The translations under genes and the position numbers were made by a program. DNA of 45,007 nucleotides. It comes from a virus. Positions 6,025 through 14,519 of the stretch are shown piece by piece; position 1 is the stretch's first letter; each line of letters begins with the position of its first letter. The notes under the pieces were generated by a model that worked only from the letters and a program-made list of their open reading frames with translations, had not been told where the DNA came from and searched no databases. Where the stretch lies: the IMG/VR virus record IMGVR_UViG_3300021090_000046, positions 1-45,007 of that record. The stretch is one strand, 5' to 3'.

Positions 6025-6025
6025 A

Positions 6026-6532
6026 TTAGCCTCCAGAAGGGTCTTTCTTTCTGAGACGGCGATCTATCGTATCCAATAATTCCTGAGGAGGTTGCCAAAG
6101 AGGTTCCATGTTCATAGCACGAAGCTGTGTAAGAAGAATCTTTATTCCTTGAATAAGCTGATTGCTAATTGCAAGTACCCTATGATTTTCCCTTCTTAGT
6201 GCCTCTGTGGATTCTTTTAATTCTCTGCTTTCCAGAAGAAGCTCTTCGTATTTGCTTTCTGTCTCATTGTATTTCTTTTGAAGTTCTTCTTTCTGGGTTT
6301 CCACACTTTTTATTAACTGACTGGAAATTTCAATTAGTGCCTTTGTGGAATCAAGCAGCGTTTTAGATGTTGAAAATTGTGAAGAATAGTTTTCGTTTTG
6401 TACTCTCTCCTCCTCAGTTTGGGCTTTTTTTTCCTCGGTTTTTGGAGCTTTTCTGTTATTATAAGCCACCATTATTCCTGCGGCTGAAATGATTATTGCT
6501 TCTATAAGTCTTACCACTGTTTCATTGTCCAT
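6026..6532 (-). CDS. Membrane-anchored coiled-coil protein, lysis-module candidate
   Basis: A 168-residue protein ending 1 nt before the endolysin start. A single hydrophobic segment (about residues 6-24, VVRLIEAIIISAAGIMVAYNN) is followed by a long charged coiled coil (about 35-125, e.g. KYNETESKYEELLLESRELKES). The start at 6532 has GGAG 5 nt upstream. Adjacency to the endolysin makes a holin-like or other lysis role likely. One TM plus a long coiled coil is unusual for a holin, so a structural or membrane-tether role is an alternative. A second holin candidate lies at 38873-39118. Confidence 0.55.
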   Translation of the reverse strand: MDNETVVRLIEAIIISAAGIMVAYNNRKAPKTEEKKAQTEEERVQNENYSSQFSTSKTLLDSTKALIEISSQLIKSVETQKEELQKKYNETESKYEELLLESRELKESTEALRRENHRVLAISNQLIQGIKILLTQLRAMNMEPLWQPPQELLDTIDRRLRKKDPSGG

Positions 6533-6544
6533 TAAATCTCCATG

Positions 6545-7084
6545 TTAGAATACGAAAAAGAAGTTACTTTCTGCTGTTTCCACTTCAATCTTATTCACCA
6601 GAATACAGGTGCTTCCCAGTGGTGTATACCCCGTTTTATTCACCGTTGCTGGTTCGTTGACGGCAGCTTTGCTGTAGTCTGTGACGTTGGTTACAGCAGA
6701 CTTGTATCTGCACATATCCGACCCGGTCCCGCCGTTACAATTCCACGCCATGAGCAGGGCGGATGTTTTATTATAGGCAAATGTTGCCCAATCCGTCACT
6801 TCACTTGTATTGGCAGCAATAACTTTCGACCCACTTCCGGCAAACAACAATTGCACAGGAGTGGCAAGAAAATCGTAAGCATCTCCTGCGGCGGCGGCAT
6901 GTTCCACATAGACACCGGATAAGGTGATTGCCTGTGTAGTTCCAGCCTGTAAAGTAAATCTAATTCTAGCTATAGAAGCAGAAGGAAGAGTAAGTGCCGC
7001 AACCGCAAATCCAATAACACGGGTATAACCATTTTGACCGTCTCCGTTTGTATCAAGTGTTTGGGTAAATATTGTATCTGCCAT
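6545..7084 (-). CDS. Tail appendage/fibre protein (distal)
   Basis: A 179-residue beta-rich protein rich in Ala, Thr, Ser and Gly, with DTNGDGQNGY near the N-terminus, which could bind calcium. Two cysteines lie in WNCNGGTGSDMCRY. It is coded 1 nt from the preceding fibre gene and within the fibre cluster. The profile (small, beta-sheet, low charge) fits a fibre-tip or receptor-binding protein. No specific family is recognised, and host binding is inferred from position only. Confidence 0.55.
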   Translation of the reverse strand: MADTIFTQTLDTNGDGQNGYTRVIGFAVAALTLPSASIARIRFTLQAGTTQAITLSGVYVEHAAAAGDAYDFLATPVQLLFAGSGSKVIAANTSEVTDWATFAYNKTSALLMAWNCNGGTGSDMCRYKSAVTNVTDYSKAAVNEPATVNKTGYTPLGSTCILVNKIEVETAESNFFFVF

Positions 7085-7968
7085 TATTGTTCACTTCCGG
7101 CTGCTAGACAAATCCACTTTGAACGGCTTGCTGACCACTCAAAGGCTACGTACAGCCACTTACTTAGTACAGTAGTTGTAGGAAGAGTTCCTGGACCGCT
7201 GGCAAAGCTTGCTCCCCACGTAATTGCTCTCGCTGTTCCATCGTCCAGAATTTCCATCTCTATCTTTTCTCCAGATGCAGGAGTGCCAGAGAGGTTGGTA
7301 GTCATTGAAGTGATGGCAGCATTTTGAGATGTAATGATAAATATATCCCCGTTGTCTGTATTCCATGTTGGAGCAGCATTTACAGTTACTGCCACAGGTC
7401 TTGGCTGCACTCTTTTGGCTGTAAGAGTCTGGGTATCAGACGTTCCAACCACAGTTCCTGATGGAGGAGTCTTGCCTGCCCAGGTATCTAGTTCAGTGTC
7501 CCAAGCCTGTACATTCGTACCTATTACCAATCCAAGTGTGGTTCTAATTGCAGCAGTAGATGCATCGTCCAGAATGGATAAGCCTCCAGCACCAGGAGTT
7601 ACTCCCTGCAAAGTTTGTGCATTTACGAGGTCAGAATTATTGGAACTCCAGCTTACTCCTGCCGCAATTGCATTTTTGTAAACAAAGTATAGTGTTGCTG
7701 AAACATTTATTTTGATTATTATGTTATGTGTTACTGTATCATTGTTATGGACAGTAACAGTTCTTACAAGCCTTCTAGTAGATGCGGCGGGAGCAGCTAC
7801 AATCGTAACTGGAGTAGTTCCATTCGATTGCGACTGTGTGCTTCCTTCTGTGAACGCAGCTCCTGAATCTGCCCAATTAGTTGTAATATCGACAGGATTG
7901 GTAGTATGGGCTTCCTCCAAAGAAAATTCTATAGATTTGCTAGTTGTATCCAGTATAAGTACTTCCAT
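7084..7968 (-). CDS. Tail fibre-like protein
   Basis: A 294-residue beta-rich protein. Residues about 140-190 read TTLGLVIGTNVQAWDTELDTWAG and TVVGTSDTQTLTAKRVQPRP, a signature-like arrangement (GT.vQ..D.eL, T..GT.dtQTLT.KR) that recurs in many phage fibre and collar proteins. The N-terminal half has the Ig-like or collar pattern RRLVRTVTVHNNDTVTHNIIIKI. It overlaps the next gene's start by one base (TAATG), so translation is coupled. It probably attaches to or extends the fibre encoded upstream. Confidence 0.7.
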   Translation of the reverse strand: MEVLILDTTSKSIEFSLEEAHTTNPVDITTNWADSGAAFTEGSTQSQSNGTTPVTIVAAPAASTRRLVRTVTVHNNDTVTHNIIIKINVSATLYFVYKNAIAAGVSWSSNNSDLVNAQTLQGVTPGAGGLSILDDASTAAIRTTLGLVIGTNVQAWDTELDTWAGKTPPSGTVVGTSDTQTLTAKRVQPRPVAVTVNAAPTWNTDNGDIFIITSQNAAITSMTTNLSGTPASGEKIEMEILDDGTARAITWGASFASGPGTLPTTTVLSKWLYVAFEWSASRSKWICLAAGSEQ

Positions 7969-7977
7969 TCATTCTCC

Positions 7978-9567
7978 TTATAAACCAATCCAGGCTCTGG
8001 CAGGATTACCATCACCCGTGCTTGTAACTGTTATATCAAATTTATTGTTAACATCGTCATATGTTATAGTTAGTCCGGTCTGTGTTCCTGCTGCAAATGC
8101 TGCTGCAATGGCGTCCTGTGCTTTTTCATTTGTGAAAGCATCTGCAATGGCTGCATATCTGGCATCATATATTGCATCTAATCCTCCTCCAAACCCAGGA
8201 CTTCCTGTAGTACCTCTTATTGTAACAACAGTATTTTCTATAGATTTTGGCAGCCAAAATCCAGTAGAGTCTGCAAAAATCATGTCGTTTGGATTTTCAG
8301 CCGAAGGAAAAGATATTCTTTTCCATATTGCGTACATGGGTGTATTATCAGTACATATGTATATCGTTCCGCTGGAAGGAATAATCCAAATATCTCCCTC
8401 TTTATATCCATCATTAAAATCATCATTCATTGTAGGAACGGCTTGAATAAAGAATAATCTAGGGAAGTCCATTTCACTGACTCCGCTATCTTTAAGTGTT
8501 CCTACTGCATCGTTGAAGGAAACAAAATTGTCCTCTACTGATGGATTAACTACGTTTCCTCCTGCTCCTCCAGAAATTACTACAGTTACAGAGTTGTCAA
8601 AATTGTCTATTACAACAGCCCCGGAGAAAATTATCTTTTCTACTCCGGCTACAGAGGGATTACCGTCAAACTCCTCTACTATTATTCCAGAACCAATTAA
8701 ATCGTGTGTATGTGGAATTCCATTAATATTATAAAATTGACCACTAGGAATATTTGGAGCACCGTTCACATCCACATCAAAAAATTTTCCTGTGGCTACA
8801 TCTATAATGTGAATAAAACCACCAGTAATTTCTCCAGTCCCTGTGCTATCCTGCCACATTTCCAACATTGGACTTACTATGTCACCAGTTCCAGATGTTT
8901 CTCTATATAAGAACAGTGTAGGATTATTTACCTGGTCATCTACTGTATATTGTTCTACATCAGCAGTAAAGGCATCGCCAATAGTTTGAACGTAAATACC
9001 GCCCGCAGCGTTGTTTGGATTTATGATTAGAAGTTGATTTATAAGAGGGCTATTAGTTGTATCCAATCTAAGATATTCAGCATCCAGACTGGACCATGCG
9101 GAACTTTTTCTTCCATAGGTAATTCCATCGTTAGGAGCTTCTGGAACTCCACCACCCCCACTTCCAGTCGCAGTTACTACAATCTGTATATCTCCACTTC
9201 CAAGGTCATTTACTACAAGAGCTATGCCTGAAAAATGAATGGTGTCTACATCAGCATAGGCTAGTAAGTTATTATCATCTATTACTGTGATTGAAGAACC
9301 ACTTTCTACAAGGTCAAGTCTATATCTTATATGATTCAAGTTGTCCAACAAAGACATACCTGAGGCTGGAGTACTTAAACTAGCTAATTCATCCTCATCG
9401 TAAGAAACCCTTGTTTGAGGAAGCTGACCTATGAAGCCTCCAGGAGGAGCACCAAAACCTCCCGCAGGTCCAGAGACCCCACCAAGGTTCATGGGGGCTG
9501 TTTTCATATTCTTGCTGGATGATTCCAGCAAATCCAATATTACATGTTCTAGATTAGTAGTTCTCAT
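7978..9567 (-). CDS. Large tail fibre / baseplate appendage protein
   Basis: A 529-residue protein. The first 30 residues form a possible attachment helix, followed by a Gly/Pro-rich hinge (GGVSGPAGGFGAPPGG, about 29-44). The rest is beta-rich with repeated patterns of the form D-x-x-x-ITVxx, for example SGSSITVIDDNN, SGDIQIVVTATGSG, NFDNSVTVVISGGAG and KFDITVTSTGDG, typical of fibre shafts that contain a collar-like repeat. The start at 9567 has AAGGA 4 nt upstream. It follows the hub-propeller gene and precedes two smaller fibre-like genes. Receptor-binding function is inferred. Confidence 0.7.
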   Translation of the reverse strand: MRTTNLEHVILDLLESSSKNMKTAPMNLGGVSGPAGGFGAPPGGFIGQLPQTRVSYDEDELASLSTPASGMSLLDNLNHIRYRLDLVESGSSITVIDDNNLLAYADVDTIHFSGIALVVNDLGSGDIQIVVTATGSGGGGVPEAPNDGITYGRKSSAWSSLDAEYLRLDTTNSPLINQLLIINPNNAAGGIYVQTIGDAFTADVEQYTVDDQVNNPTLFLYRETSGTGDIVSPMLEMWQDSTGTGEITGGFIHIIDVATGKFFDVDVNGAPNIPSGQFYNINGIPHTHDLIGSGIIVEEFDGNPSVAGVEKIIFSGAVVIDNFDNSVTVVISGGAGGNVVNPSVEDNFVSFNDAVGTLKDSGVSEMDFPRLFFIQAVPTMNDDFNDGYKEGDIWIIPSSGTIYICTDNTPMYAIWKRISFPSAENPNDMIFADSTGFWLPKSIENTVVTIRGTTGSPGFGGGLDAIYDARYAAIADAFTNEKAQDAIAAAFAAGTQTGLTITYDDVNNKFDITVTSTGDGNPARAWIGL

Positions 9568-9575
9568 AGATTCCT

Positions 9576-12500
9576 TTATACACGGTCATCCAGTCTTATG
9601 ATTGTTGCTCTAGAATCAGGCAGACCGCTATAATAAATAAACGTCTCGGAGTCATTATCCTTTTGATAAAACATAGGAAAATCTCCACTGGTAGTTACAA
9701 AAATATATTGACCAGATGCAACATAGTTAGATGTCTCAAGCCTTCCTAGATTTCCACTAAGAGTAGTCTCCAAATCATATAGAATATCTACTCCAGACAT
9801 AGTATCTACATCAAATGAATAAATATTTGTACCATTTAGGTACAAGGCTCTTTTTGAAAGACCAAGTTCGCCCGAACCTGGTAGATAGGTGTATCTATAG
9901 TCATACACATCCGTCAGTATTCCACTAAAGGTGGAAGGGAGCGTATGTTCTTCAACTGCCGAATCATTTATAAAATAACCTCTAAAGGATGATTCTACGG
10001 TTTGAACAGTTAGAAGAGGAGCAAAATTTGATATGTCTATTCTAATTGGAAAAGATGCCTCTTGTACTATGTTAAAATCGGTATTCTCTCTCTGAAGAAC
10101 CAGAAATCTTACAGTATCTCCCAAAAGATTTCCAAGATCGAGGTAGGCAAAATTTATACTGGCTAGGTTATAAATGTCAGGTCTCAGTATAAACCAGTTT
10201 CCAACTATTGTACCCTTATTCAAACTACTTGTTGTAGTAAAGGCATTAGAAAAAAACTTGAGAGAGTTATAGAAATTTCCACTCTTTTCTGGAATAACCA
10301 GGCTATCTCCAGAGGATATTTCATATCCGTTCCAAAATGTGTATCCTGCAAATCCCGTCTCTCTTGTAGAGAAAGGTTTATCCAGATATATATCATTAGG
10401 TGCTGTGATTAGGTCTGTTACAGAGAGTGTGATTGGACTACATCTGTGCCATGTAGTATCGTCTGGATTGTAGGCAATATAGTCATTGGCATAATTTGAA
10501 AAGTTTGGATAGACATTTACTGATATAACGTGAAATGGCAAATCTGTGGCACTTACCACAAAGAGAGTTCCATCCGTATAGAAGCTGTTAGGTCCTGCAT
10601 CCTTATCCATAGCCAAAAGAGAGTGTGATGTTGTAAGTTGTGCGGGACCTGAATTGGTAACTGAGCCGTCGAATCTGGAATCTGTTCCAGAATAAATCTG
10701 ACCATATTGCAATACTGTTGAATTTCCCAGGAATATATACTCAAGTGTTGCATCACTTCCTGTACCTACTCTGGTAAACTCTTTAATAGACAATTCCAGC
10801 CACCCCAGAATTTTTACATTAGTCCCGTCCTGGAAAATTCCCATAACTGGGTTATTTGATGTTGAGGTCAAAAGTGTGTGACCAGGAATCAATGGAACAA
10901 AGTAATACTTTCCAGCCGTAAATTCTGGAGTAGTCAGTTCCAGCATGTGGTCTATGGATACTGACCCCGTATCTGTATTTATTTTTCTTAAGAAAACTTC
11001 AAAGTAGTCAGAGGATGTTCTGTAGCCCTGTCCATTTACTAAGTTAGTACCTCTCTCAACAAAATAATCCAAAAGATATATTGTATTTCCAATCAATACG
11101 GAGGAGTTTCTTCTAAAAGCTATTACATCTCCATGTATAGAAAAAGTGTCGCTGGATAAAGTTGTTGGTGATGTAAATGAGTTGGTATCGGCGTTCCATG
11201 AAACCCTTTCTATTATTAGAGTGTCATTGGTATTTGGATTGGAAGTTACTCTGTTATAGTAGACATCGTAAGTATTTGTACCGGAGTTTATAATTCCCAG
11301 GATATTATTACCTTGAATATCGGTATTTATAGCAGATGTGGTTGAAAAACCAGAAATGTCAAAACTTTGTGTAAATTCATTCCAGGTTTTTGTAACCTTT
11401 CTTCTTCTCACTCTCCAATCATATCCAACTGAAATGATTACGGAGTTGTCTCCTATTTGATTGTCTATACAATAGACACTATTATCATTCTCTACTCTCA
11501 AGCTTCCTGTCTGATAGTCAGCCAAAGCCACATAATCTGTATTCTCAGGCTGTCTTACTTGTGAATCGTCTCCAATCAGAAAGAACGGCTGATTCTGATG
11601 TTCTCCTAGGTTATAAAGACCGCCATCCGATTCCAGACTTCCACTTCCAATCAAGCCTATTGATACATAATCCTCGTGTCCATCATTTTCAAGGTCTAAT
11701 ACAAATACACTATAATTTCCAGAGACATGAATTGGATATGAATTATATACATCCATCCCAGATGCCAGATTATATTCCAGCATCCAGCCTCTTAGATTAT
11801 CATCTATTCCTGACATTGCTAGAATTCCTGATTGAGTGGTTCCGAAATATCCTGAGAATGTCAGAAAGTAATCCCCCATATTTAATCCAGAATATGTGTC
11901 TGCTCCATAAAGAATTCTGTTGAACTCCTTATCTACAATTGTAGCTCTACCCATTATTCCAGAATATGTTGTCAAAACACCGGACTGTGAAAAACTGTCC
12001 AAAGATGCGATAGATGTTCTTGCCCAGGGTTCGTCGTCTGCCAATGTATAATACATACCGCCGCTTGCGGCTACCGAAGAAAATATTCCATTATTAATAT
12101 GAAGGTCTGTAACAGCAAGGTCATCAAGTCCGTCAGAGAAATCATGCCATGTGTGCTCAAATCTCATATGTTTTCTCCAAACCCCGTCACCATATGTTCC
12201 CACATATACATAATCTCCGAAGTTAAAGAAACCAAATAACCTTGGGCATCTTTCGTCAAGAATGAGGTTGGTAATCAGTCCCAATTTGGACATGGAAACT
12301 CCAAACGTAGTTATCAATCCCTTGCCTGTGTATACTCTTGAATTTACTTTAACTACGTCACCAAGATATAGATTTCTTGCTCCATGTACAGATAAATGCT
12401 TTTCTATGGTTATTCTGGAAAATTCTTTTACCAACTGATTAGCAATGCCATAAGCAGAACTGTTGTTGGGAATATTGGAATTTGAGACCACCATAGTTCT

Positions 12501-13196
12501 TAGGTCTCTGGAATCATAGTTCCACTTGGTTCTTACCGATACATCAGCAAAAACTCTTTCCATTCTGAAAGGGTCAACATTCCCCCACACCAATGCCCTG
12601 TTTCTAAGCATTTTGTCGTCTTTGCGAACAGATATTTCCAATATATCGGTTCTAAGAAGGTTGGCATCTACGGGGGATATTTCCTTATTTAGACTTCCTA
12701 TTATTGCCACCCCATTGCCATCAAAGAACATATACCATCCACTCATCTGAAGCAGCATCATTATCTGGTCATATGCCTGAGTAAGTCCCAGGGAAGTATA
12801 ATTCGAGATTAATTGCCCTTGAGATGTAGTATCGAAGACATAGGAAACTCCAGCCTCGGTTAAGAACTTTTCAATCCAGTACCTTGTATAACTTGGATAA
12901 TCTATTGTGTATTGGTCTGGAATAAAGTAATCCACCAGCCTTTTTGATTTATCCTGACAATCTAAAGTAATGGTTGTTTTTGGGTCTTGAGACTCTATGT
13001 TTGAAACATAATATCTATTTTTATAGTCCCCATTTTCGTAAATATCAATCGTATCCCAAGGTACAAAGCTTCTTCCTATTCTTCCTTCAATTTCAATGGT
13101 TAATATTCCAACCCCTGTACAAATCTTATGAGTTCGTTCATAAGAGATTACGTGAGTTGTTATTGTAGTTCCATTGTGCTTTACAGCGATATTCAT
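9576..13196 (-). CDS. Tail hub-like protein fused to a large beta-propeller-like region
   Basis: A 1206-residue protein. Residues 1 to about 316 resemble a tail hub (XkdQ/gpD-like): TIDIYENGDYKNRYYVSNIES, then DCQDKSKRLVDYF and LRNRALVWGNVDPFR. From about 318 the character changes to propeller-like blades: FGDYVYVGTYGDGVWRK, HTWHDFSDGLDDLAVTDL and SSVAASGGMYYT look like BNR/Asp-box units, and VLDLENDGHEDYVSIG (about 499-514) resembles an FG-GAP motif. The remaining roughly 650 residues are beta-rich, with many short aromatic strands. The likely role is tail tip plus receptor binding or glycan recognition. The start at 13196 follows the previous stop by 1 nt. No catalytic residues could be assigned. 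Confidence 0.65.
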   Translation of the reverse strand: MNIAVKHNGTTITTHVISYERTHKICTGVGILTIEIEGRIGRSFVPWDTIDIYENGDYKNRYYVSNIESQDPKTTITLDCQDKSKRLVDYFIPDQYTIDYPSYTRYWIEKFLTEAGVSYVFDTTSQGQLISNYTSLGLTQAYDQIMMLLQMSGWYMFFDGNGVAIIGSLNKEISPVDANLLRTDILEISVRKDDKMLRNRALVWGNVDPFRMERVFADVSVRTKWNYDSRDLRTMVVSNSNIPNNSSAYGIANQLVKEFSRITIEKHLSVHGARNLYLGDVVKVNSRVYTGKGLITTFGVSMSKLGLITNLILDERCPRLFGFFNFGDYVYVGTYGDGVWRKHMRFEHTWHDFSDGLDDLAVTDLHINNGIFSSVAASGGMYYTLADDEPWARTSIASLDSFSQSGVLTTYSGIMGRATIVDKEFNRILYGADTYSGLNMGDYFLTFSGYFGTTQSGILAMSGIDDNLRGWMLEYNLASGMDVYNSYPIHVSGNYSVFVLDLENDGHEDYVSIGLIGSGSLESDGGLYNLGEHQNQPFFLIGDDSQVRQPENTDYVALADYQTGSLRVENDNSVYCIDNQIGDNSVIISVGYDWRVRRRKVTKTWNEFTQSFDISGFSTTSAINTDIQGNNILGIINSGTNTYDVYYNRVTSNPNTNDTLIIERVSWNADTNSFTSPTTLSSDTFSIHGDVIAFRRNSSVLIGNTIYLLDYFVERGTNLVNGQGYRTSSDYFEVFLRKINTDTGSVSIDHMLELTTPEFTAGKYYFVPLIPGHTLLTSTSNNPVMGIFQDGTNVKILGWLELSIKEFTRVGTGSDATLEYIFLGNSTVLQYGQIYSGTDSRFDGSVTNSGPAQLTTSHSLLAMDKDAGPNSFYTDGTLFVVSATDLPFHVISVNVYPNFSNYANDYIAYNPDDTTWHRCSPITLSVTDLITAPNDIYLDKPFSTRETGFAGYTFWNGYEISSGDSLVIPEKSGNFYNSLKFFSNAFTTTSSLNKGTIVGNWFILRPDIYNLASINFAYLDLGNLLGDTVRFLVLQRENTDFNIVQEASFPIRIDISNFAPLLTVQTVESSFRGYFINDSAVEEHTLPSTFSGILTDVYDYRYTYLPGSGELGLSKRALYLNGTNIYSFDVDTMSGVDILYDLETTLSGNLGRLETSNYVASGQYIFVTTSGDFPMFYQKDNDSETFIYYSGLPDSRATIIRLDDRV

Positions 13197-13197
13197 C

Positions 13198-14163
13198 CTA
13201 TTTCCTCAATTCAATGCTTAGTAAATATCCTGCCTTTGACCAATTGTGTTCCACAGCGTAAACATACCATTTTCCGCTTACTCCGATGTCTGGAACGGTC
13301 ACAGTAGCTATGGTGCGTGGAACCACTCCAGTAGTACCTACCATAGTTAGATTTACTTTTTGTGTAAGTCTATTTAACAAATCCAGGTTATAATCAGCAG
13401 CCTGTTGTGCCATAGAGTTAGAATCTATTACTCCAGGTGCAGCCACCACGATTGTTCTATAAAAACCTGCTGGAAGGTATGGAGAGGTTGCAGAGGCTGT
13501 TTTATGTATGCCTGCTGAACCATATACAATTACCTTGTTTCTGATATTAGCATCAGAAATGCCATAAGACGCCTCGAGAATTTTTCCGTCTGCAACATCA
13601 AAAGTATAATCTGCTGGCTCCGCTCCTACCGGATATGGGCGTCTATTTATGAGATGTACTTCTCCATCATTATCTGCATAGAGGGTAAAGGCTATAATGT
13701 CCGATAGAAATTTACAATAGTCGTAGCATCCCGTAAGATTTACTTCCACTGGTGTACTAATGGCAAAGGTAAAGCTGGTACTTTCTGGAGTATAGTTAGT
13801 CAGTCCTGCAAGCTCTAGAAGGTCTCCTATTAGATTTTCTGCTAAAATATTTTGACGGGAAAACGGAGCATCTGGATTTTCGGAAGCAATAAAGAAATCT
13901 ACGGCTCTGATAAGAACATTTGAAATCGTTATGGTGTAAAATCTTTCAGGTTCCTTGAATTCTATATTTTTTACATACCCCGTTATTGCTTTGAAATTAT
14001 CTCCTACATATCCAATATATACAGTTACACTATTTCCAATATCCAGAGAAGTGTTAATAGCAGAAACTACCGCAGTAGATACTGGAGAAACATGGCTATC
14101 CGAGTAGGTTACTGAGATTATTCCTGTTGTACTGGTACAAGTAGCATAAAGAATTTCAGCCAT
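13198..14163 (-). CDS. Tail hub / baseplate protein
   Basis: A 321-residue protein placed right after the tape-measure and adaptor genes, the usual place for the hub. Its pattern resembles the XkdQ/gpD hub family: an N-terminal barrel with GDNFKAITGYVKNIEF, a middle region DGEVHLINRRPYPVG, then DANIRNKVIVYGSAG and a C-terminal strand-rich part. The motif RNKVIVYG parallels RNRALVWG in the adjacent larger protein, so the two may be paralogues. Start and upstream stop overlap as TAATG, so translation is coupled. It would form a trimeric platform at the distal tail end. Confidence 0.65.
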   Translation of the reverse strand: MAEILYATCTSTTGIISVTYSDSHVSPVSTAVVSAINTSLDIGNSVTVYIGYVGDNFKAITGYVKNIEFKEPERFYTITISNVLIRAVDFFIASENPDAPFSRQNILAENLIGDLLELAGLTNYTPESTSFTFAISTPVEVNLTGCYDYCKFLSDIIAFTLYADNDGEVHLINRRPYPVGAEPADYTFDVADGKILEASYGISDANIRNKVIVYGSAGIHKTASATSPYLPAGFYRTIVVAAPGVIDSNSMAQQAADYNLDLLNRLTQKVNLTMVGTTGVVPRTIATVTVPDIGVSGKWYVYAVEHNWSKAGYLLSIELRK

Positions 14164-14519
14164 TAGTTAGGATATAATTCCATGTCGAAGACATACATTG
14201 GAGAATCTTCCGCCAAGTCTGGTCTTAGAGTTTGACATATATTTCTTATTCTCTTGAAGGAGATTTTCTTTATCAAAAAATCTCCCATAGAGCCTTCTGG
14301 ACTTACCAAGGCATAGTCCAGCCCTGTAGTAGCAAGAGTCATTAGAGCCGCTTTATCGGTATCTCCAACCACAATAGCATTTAAAGAGTGTACCTGAGAC
14401 TCATATCCAAAGATTTGAATAACTGTAGGTCCACTCAATGGTTGCAATCTTGGAATTATCTGGCTTGCATCAGCATTAGCCTCTTGTACAAAAATTCTTA
14501 TTCCATTTAGTGTCCACAT
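14163..14519 (-). CDS. Tail-tip adaptor protein
   Basis: A 118-residue protein starting MWTLNGIRIFVQE, with a pattern (short N-terminal strand pair, GYESQVHSLNAIVVG, C-terminal YVFDMELYPN) typical of small tail proteins between tape measure and hub. It overlaps both neighbours by one base (TAATG on each side). The probable role is joining tail tube to hub, like distal-tail or LysM-adaptor proteins in other siphophages. The exact family is not certain. Confidence 0.55.
   Translation of the reverse strand: MWTLNGIRIFVQEANADASQIIPRLQPLSGPTVIQIFGYESQVHSLNAIVVGDTDKAALMTLATTGLDYALVSPEGSMGDFLIKKISFKRIRNICQTLRPDLAEDSPMYVFDMELYPN

Noticed and set aside
7712-8446. A 244-codon plus-strand open frame
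   Set aside because: It is antisense to the fibre genes, has no ribosome site, and its composition is that of a reversed beta-rich gene.
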